Assembly: GCA_003214235.1 (NCBI GenBank)
Contig: QCLW01000010.1
Span: 1-36,836, forward strand
Direction of reading: 5' to 3'
From: Prochlorococcus sp. AG-418-F16
GTDB taxonomy: Bacteria > Cyanobacteriota > Cyanobacteriia > PCC-6307 > Cyanobiaceae
Length of the DNA: 36,836 nucleotides
Shown here: in pieces, positions 32,404 to 36,836 of the stretch
Position numbering within the stretch: the stretch's first letter is position 1
How the letters are laid out: every line of letters starts with the position of its first letter
Position numbers and translations under genes: made by a program
Notes under the pieces: generated by a model
What the model was told of the DNA's origin: nothing
What the model saw: the letters and a program-made list of their open reading frames with translations, nothing else
Database searches by the model: none

Positions 32404-34926
32404 ATGTTTGAAAGATTTACAGAAAAGGCCATAAAAGTCATTATGCTCGCTCAAGAGGAGGCTAGAAGACTTGGTCATAATTTCGTTGGAACGGAACAAA
32501 TTCTATTAGGTTTAATTGGAGAAGGAACAGGAGTTGCAGCAAAGGTTCTCAAATCACTTGGTGTTAATCTAAAAGATTCCAGAATAGAAGTAGAAAAGAT
32601 AATTGGTAGAGGTTCAGGTTTTGTAGCTGTAGAAATACCTTTTACTCCTAGGGCAAAAAGAGTCTTGGAGCTGTCTCTAGAAGAAGCCCGTCAATTAGGC
32701 CATAATTATATTGGAACTGAACATCTATTATTGGGGTTAATAAGAGAGGGTGAGGGTGTAGCTGCAAGAGTTCTTGAAAATCTTACTGTTGACCTTACTA
32801 AAGTAAGAACTCAAGTTATAAGGATGCTAGGTGAAACAGCTGAAGTTGGTTCAGGTGCTAATTCAACTAAGGGTAATTTAAAAACCGCCACACTCGATGA
32901 ATTTGGAACAAATTTAACAAAGTTAGCTAGTGAATCAAAACTCGATCCTGTAGTTGGTCGTCATGCGGAAATTGATAGAGTAGTTCAAATTTTAGGTAGA
33001 AGGACTAAAAATAATCCTGTTCTTATTGGAGAGCCTGGAGTTGGTAAAACAGCTATTGCAGAAGGTTTAGCTCAAAGAATACAGTTAGGGGATATTCCTG
33101 ACATACTTGAAGAAAAAAGAGTTTTAACTCTAGATATAGGTCTTTTGGTCGCTGGAACAAAATATAGAGGCGAATTTGAAGAAAGATTAAAAAAAATAAT
33201 GGAAGAAATTAAAACTGCAGGTAATGTAATTCTTGTTATAGATGAAGTACATACATTAATTGGTGCTGGAGCTGCTGAAGGAGCTATAGATGCTGCAAAT
33301 ATTCTTAAGCCAGCATTAGCTAGAGGAGAACTTCAATGTATTGGAGCAACAACACTTGATGAATATAGAAAACATATCGAAAGAGATGCTGCTCTAGAAA
33401 GAAGATTCCAACCTGTCATGGTAGGTGAACCATCTATTGAAGATACAATCGAAATCTTAAAAGGTCTTAGAGAACGCTATGAACAACATCATCGTCTAAA
33501 AATTACTGATGATGCTTTAGAGGCTGCAGCTCATCTAGGTGATCGCTATATATCTGATAGATTTTTACCTGATAAGGCTATCGACCTCATCGATGAGGCA
33601 GGAAGTAGAGTACGTTTAATAAACTCTAAACTTCCGCCAGAAGCTAAAGAAATAGATAAAGAACTAAGACAAATCCAAAAACAAAAGGAAGAATCTGTTA
33701 GGGATCAAAATTTTGATCAGGCAGGCCAATTAAGAGAAAAAGAGATGGAATTGTCTGCAAAAATTAAAGAGGTACTTGAAAATAAAAAAGACTCTAAAGA
33801 TGAGGATGTTTCTGATACTAACTCAGTCAAAAATAATTCAAAACTTTTACAAAATCCTCTAGTTAATGAAGAGGACGTAGCAAATATAGTTGCATCATGG
33901 ACTGGTGTCCCTGTTCAAAAATTAACAGAAACCGAATCAGTTAAGCTTCTTAATATGGAGGAAACTCTACACCAAAGGCTAATAGGACAAGATGAAGCTG
34001 TAAAAGCTGTATCAAGAGCTATTAGAAGGGCGAGAGTTGGATTAAAAAATCCTAATAGACCCATCGCGAGTTTCATATTTTCAGGCCCTACAGGTGTAGG
34101 TAAAACTGAATTGACTAAATCATTGGCTTCATATTTTTTCGGTAGTGAAGAAGCCATGATTAGATTAGATATGTCAGAATTTATGGAAAGGCATACAGTT
34201 AGTAAACTAATAGGCTCGCCTCCTGGATATGTTGGTTTTAATGAAGGTGGTCAGCTTACTGAGGCGGTTAGAAGAAGGCCTTATACGGTTGTTTTATTTG
34301 ATGAAGTAGAGAAGGCACATCCAGATGTATTTAATTTATTATTGCAACTTCTTGAAGATGGCAGATTAACAGATTCAAAGGGAAGAACTGTAGATTTTAA
34401 AAATACTTTACTAATAATGACTTCTAATATTGGTTCCAAAGTAATCGAGAAAGGTGGAGGCGGTTTAGGATTTGAGTTTTCTGGTGATTCTGTTGAAGAT
34501 AGCCAATACAATAGAATAAAATCCTTAGTTAATGAAGAATTAAAACAATACTTTAGACCTGAATTTTTAAATAGACTTGATGAAATAATTGTATTCAGGC
34601 AACTAACTAAAAATGAGGTTAAAGAAATAGCTGAAATAATGTTGCAAGAGGTATTTGCGCGATTAAAAGATAAAGGCATTAAATTAAACGTAACTGAGGC
34701 ATTCAAAGAAAGACTTGTTGAGGAAGGTTATAATCCTTCTTATGGGGCAAGACCCTTAAGAAGAGCTGTTATGCGCTTATTAGAGGATAGTTTGGCTGAA
34801 GAAGTTCTTTCTGGAAGGATAAAGGATGGAGATAAGGCTTTAGTTGATATAGATGATAATAAAAAAGTCACAATTAATATTTCTTCTGAAGAATCTCCTC
34901 AAGAGTTAGCAAGTGCTAACTTCTAG
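32404..34926 (+). CDS. clpC: ClpC, HSP100 chaperone of the Clp protease
   Basis: 840 residues. Two Clp-N repeats (about 1-75 and 76-150) are followed by AAA domain 1 with Walker A GEPGVGKT (K215) and [15 protein letters not shown]-type coiled segment (about 415-460) comes next, then AAA domain 2 with Walker A GPTGVGKT (K567) and [22 protein letters not shown] contains the LGF loop that docks on ClpP. ClpC unfolds substrates for ClpP and is essential in cyanobacteria. A short acidic linker ([14 protein letters not shown]) precedes the second AAA domain. A palindrome lies in the 179-bp upstream region. A dehydrogenase gene follows after 15 bp. Confidence 0.98.
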   Translation: MFERFTEKAIKVIMLAQEEARRLGHNFVGTEQILLGLIGEGTGVAAKVLKSLGVNLKDSRIEVEKIIGRGSGFVAVEIPFTPRAKRVLELSLEEARQLGHNYIGTEHLLLGLIREGEGVAARVLENLTVDLTKVRTQVIRMLGETAEVGSGANSTKGNLKTATLDEFGTNLTKLASESKLDPVVGRHAEIDRVVQILGRRTKNNPVLIGEPGVGKTAIAEGLAQRIQLGDIPDILEEKRVLTLDIGLLVAGTKYRGEFEERLKKIMEEIKTAGNVILVIDEVHTLIGAGAAEGAIDAANILKPALARGELQCIGATTLDEYRKHIERDAALERRFQPVMVGEPSIEDTIEILKGLRERYEQHHRLKITDDALEAAAHLGDRYISDRFLPDKAIDLIDEAGSRVRLINSKLPPEAKEIDKELRQIQKQKEESVRDQNFDQAGQLREKEMELSAKIKEVLENKKDSKDEDVSDTNSVKNNSKLLQNPLVNEEDVANIVASWTGVPVQKLTETESVKLLNMEETLHQRLIGQDEAVKAVSRAIRRARVGLKNPNRPIASFIFSGPTGVGKTELTKSLASYFFGSEEAMIRLDMSEFMERHTVSKLIGSPPGYVGFNEGGQLTEAVRRRPYTVVLFDEVEKAHPDVFNLLLQLLEDGRLTDSKGRTVDFKNTLLIMTSNIGSKVIEKGGGGLGFEFSGDSVEDSQYNRIKSLVNEELKQYFRPEFLNRLDEIIVFRQLTKNEVKEIAEIMLQEVFARLKDKGIKLNVTEAFKERLVEEGYNPSYGARPLRRAVMRLLEDSLAEEVLSGRIKDGDKALVDIDDNKKVTINISSEESPQELASANF

Positions 34927-34941
34927 TTATTCAAAGTAAAT

Positions 34942-36033
34942 ATGCAATCAATCTCTCCAGAAACTATATTTAGGGGGAATCATGCCTGGGAAGAATCTTT
35001 ACCTCAAATTACTAAATTAACTAAAAGTCCATTACTTCTAGGTAGAGGTATTAATACAAGTAATCTGAGAAATAAAATTTTTAGAGATTTAAAAAATCAA
35101 AACCTTAATATTAGCTCTGCTAATTTACAATTTGATTGTTGTTATGAAGATATTTCAAGAGTTAAGAGTATCATTTTAAATAATAATCATGATTCTGTTA
35201 TTGCCGCTGGAGGTGGCAAAGTTCTAGATTCTGGGAAATATATAGCAGAGTGTCTTAATATCCCTTGTTTTACAGTGCCTCTTAGCGCCTCTACATGTGC
35301 AGGTTGGACAGCTTTATCTAATATTTATACAAAAAATGGCCAATTCATAAAGGATGTCCAATTAAGATCTTGTCCAAAAATCCTAGTATATGATCATAAA
35401 TTTATTAAAACAGCTCCATCAAGAACACTTGCAAGTGGCATAGCGGATGCTTTGGCAAAATGGTATGAATCCTCAATAACAAGTTCAAAAATTGATGATG
35501 GCCTTGTTCAACAAGCTATTCAAATATCAAGAGTTTTAAGAGATCAACTACTAATAGATGGGGGGAAAGCATTTAAGGGTGAATTTGAAAATAATCTTTC
35601 TTGGCGAAATACTATAGAAGCGTGTGGACTTACAGCAGGATTAGTAGGTGGTATTGGGGGTGAAAAGTGTAGGACTGCAGCCGCACATGCCATTCACAAT
35701 GCAATTACTCAGATAATTACCCCAAATAAATTCTTACATGGTGAGATTGTTGGTGTTGGATTATTATTGCAATTAAGACTAGAAGAAATGAAAAATAATA
35801 ATAAATTAGCTGAACAATCAAGTAAACAATTGTTGGTACTTATGAAAGAATTGAATTTACCAACTACTATTGCACAACTTGGAATAAATGTTTTTGAAAA
35901 TAACAATTTAGAGAAAATTGCTGAATTTACTTGTCGAGATGAATCTGAGATTCACTTCTTGCCTTTTGAAATTCACAAACAGGATATAGTTGAAGTTATT
36001 GCAAATTTTGAACAACAAAAAATAAAAATATAA
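34942..36033 (+). CDS. GldA-like iron/zinc-dependent alcohol dehydrogenase
   Basis: 363 residues of the polyol dehydrogenase/dehydroquinate synthase superfamily. The NAD site is VIAAGGGKVLDSGKY (about 87-100), then VPLSASTCAGWTALSNIY. Metal ligands are D169 (GIADALAKWYE), H252 in AAAHAIHNAIT (H249 is also nearby) and H266 in FLHGEIVGVG. These match the glycerol dehydrogenase pattern. The true substrate (glycerol or another small polyol) is unknown. It is 15 bp after clpC and 8 bp before the hydrolase, so the three may share a transcript. Confidence 0.88.
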   Translation: MQSISPETIFRGNHAWEESLPQITKLTKSPLLLGRGINTSNLRNKIFRDLKNQNLNISSANLQFDCCYEDISRVKSIILNNNHDSVIAAGGGKVLDSGKYIAECLNIPCFTVPLSASTCAGWTALSNIYTKNGQFIKDVQLRSCPKILVYDHKFIKTAPSRTLASGIADALAKWYESSITSSKIDDGLVQQAIQISRVLRDQLLIDGGKAFKGEFENNLSWRNTIEACGLTAGLVGGIGGEKCRTAAAHAIHNAITQIITPNKFLHGEIVGVGLLLQLRLEEMKNNNKLAEQSSKQLLVLMKELNLPTTIAQLGINVFENNNLEKIAEFTCRDESEIHFLPFEIHKQDIVEVIANFEQQKIKI

Positions 36034-36041
36034 TTATCTTT

Positions 36042-36836
36042 TTGACTAAAACTGATTTCGAACAACTTAGTGATTTGAATGTCGATTTTTTTGAGAGTGC
36101 CAAAATATCTCTATTAGATCCATTAGGTCTTTATTTAGCAAATGATGTTAAGTGGATCAAACTCAATGAGAACTGGAATTCTTTGAAATTCCCTGTGGTT
36201 ATGGGAGGAAAAGGTCAACCTATACTTCTCCTGCATGGATTTGACAGTAGTTTTTTAGAGTTTAGGAGAATATATCAATCATTAAAAAGAAATTTCCTAG
36301 TTATAATTCCTGATTTGTTAGGGTTTGGTTTTAGTCCTAGGTGCGCAACAAATGAATACAACCCTTCGAAAATAATATCATATTTAATTGATCTCCTTAA
36401 GACCTTACAAATAACAAAGAATCTGAAAATTATTGGTGCTTCTATGGGAGGCTCAATAGCTTTAAAACTTGCTTTTGAATCACCTGATTCTATTGATAAA
36501 ATTTTCCTTTTATCTCCCGCCGGATTGTTCGGAGAACCCAAGAGTATTCCTTTTCCTCTTAACCAAATTGGGGCCTCATTTCTTGGATTGCCGCAGGTCA
36601 GAAAAAGTCTTTGTAGGCAAGCATTTGCTTTTCCAGATGAATGTGTTGGTGAAATGGAAGAGCAAATTGCTTCAATTCATTTAGGTTGTAAAGGATGGAG
36701 GAATTCACTTGCATCATTTGCAAAAAGTGGAGGGTTTGCTGGAACACATAAATATATTCAAAATATCCCAATTAAAGCATTATGTGGAGAAAATGATCGC
36801 ATTCTTGGAAAAAAAGAGATTAAAAATCTAAGAAAA
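36042..36836 (+). CDS. Alpha/beta hydrolase, 3' end beyond the window
   Basis: 265 codons are open from a TTG at 36042 (8 bp after the dehydrogenase) to the window edge. No ATG fits upstream of the conserved core, so TTG is the likely start. The fold is clear: an oxyanion segment ILLLHGFDSSFLEFR, PDLLGFGFSP, and the nucleophile elbow GASMGGS with S134. LSPAGLFGEP follows, and LCGENDRIL near the right edge carries the acidic residue. The catalytic His would lie beyond the end. No signal peptide is present. The substrate is not predictable; it is an esterase, lipase or haloperoxidase-like hydrolase. Confidence 0.88.
   Translation, partial: MTKTDFEQLSDLNVDFFESAKISLLDPLGLYLANDVKWIKLNENWNSLKFPVVMGGKGQPILLLHGFDSSFLEFRRIYQSLKRNFLVIIPDLLGFGFSPRCATNEYNPSKIISYLIDLLKTLQITKNLKIIGASMGGSIALKLAFESPDSIDKIFLLSPAGLFGEPKSIPFPLNQIGASFLGLPQVRKSLCRQAFAFPDECVGEMEEQIASIHLGCKGWRNSLASFAKSGGFAGTHKYIQNIPIKALCGENDRILGKKEIKNLRK

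Noticed and set aside
34281-34706. 141-codon open frame on the minus strand
   Set aside because: Antisense shadow of clpC; Ser/Asn/Leu-rich nonsense composition.

Overview
The window reads as chromosomal DNA of a high-light-type Prochlorococcus, or a very close picocyanobacterial relative. The evidence is strong AT-richness throughout, photosystem genes (psbY, a CyanoP/PsbP lipoprotein), a 35-residue high-light-inducible protein, Ycf54 of the chlorophyll pathway, a CrtH-type carotenoid isomerase, and the short coiled-coil/beta-barrel porins typical of these cells. No phage, integrase, transposase, CRISPR array or recognisable defence island is present.

Layout. 1-1633: a rearranged porin locus with the 5' end of one porin on the minus strand, a C-terminal fragment of a second, and a plus-strand porin body lacking its signal peptide, held between 274-bp perfect inverted repeats. 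1634-3216: a sparse stretch with a tiny zinc-ribbon ORF, a strong minus-strand terminator, a 40-bp tandem duplication overlapping a frameshifted mini-ORF, hli, and tRNA-Lys. 3217-6847 (+): psbY, trmFO, crtH and a membrane protein. 6844-7581 (-): an OmpR-family regulator with a degenerate receiver. 7668-7937 (+): a small conserved protein. 9784-7986 (-): plsC, a TPR protein, bolA, grxD. 9877-19940 (+): pdxJ, ycf54, recC, a membrane methyltransferase-like gene, recB, recD. 20080-23947 (+): a DEAD-box RNA helicase, a small secreted Cys protein and an ABC exporter. 24521-23964 (-): CyanoP. 24619-26127 (+): recR, lipA. 31697-26124 (-): a tight six-gene run lysA, cdaA, uppS, bioB, trhO and an unknown. 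31784-36836 (+): rimI, clpC, a GldA-like dehydrogenase and an alpha/beta hydrolase cut by the window edge.

The genes are mostly housekeeping. There is DNA end repair (RecBCD complete, RecR), tRNA modification (TrmFO at U54, TrhO at U34), cofactor synthesis (PdxJ, BioB, LipA), Fe-S handling (BolA with CGFS glutaredoxin), envelope lipid and wall precursors (PlsC, UppS, LysA), c-di-AMP signalling (CdaA) and photosynthesis. Genes sit in dense co-directional runs with gaps of 1-25 bp, and two convergent pairs share a TTAA as both stop codons.

Most worth a second look: the inverted-repeat porin locus (assembly or amplification chimera versus real rearrangement), the duplicated and frameshifted mini-ORF beside hli, an 11-bp dyad in the lysA/rimI divergent promoter, a hairpin abutting the start of the DEAD-box helicase, the Asp-less receiver domain, and an RHL in place of RHR in CdaA. 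I did not find a convincing wholly new multi-gene system.
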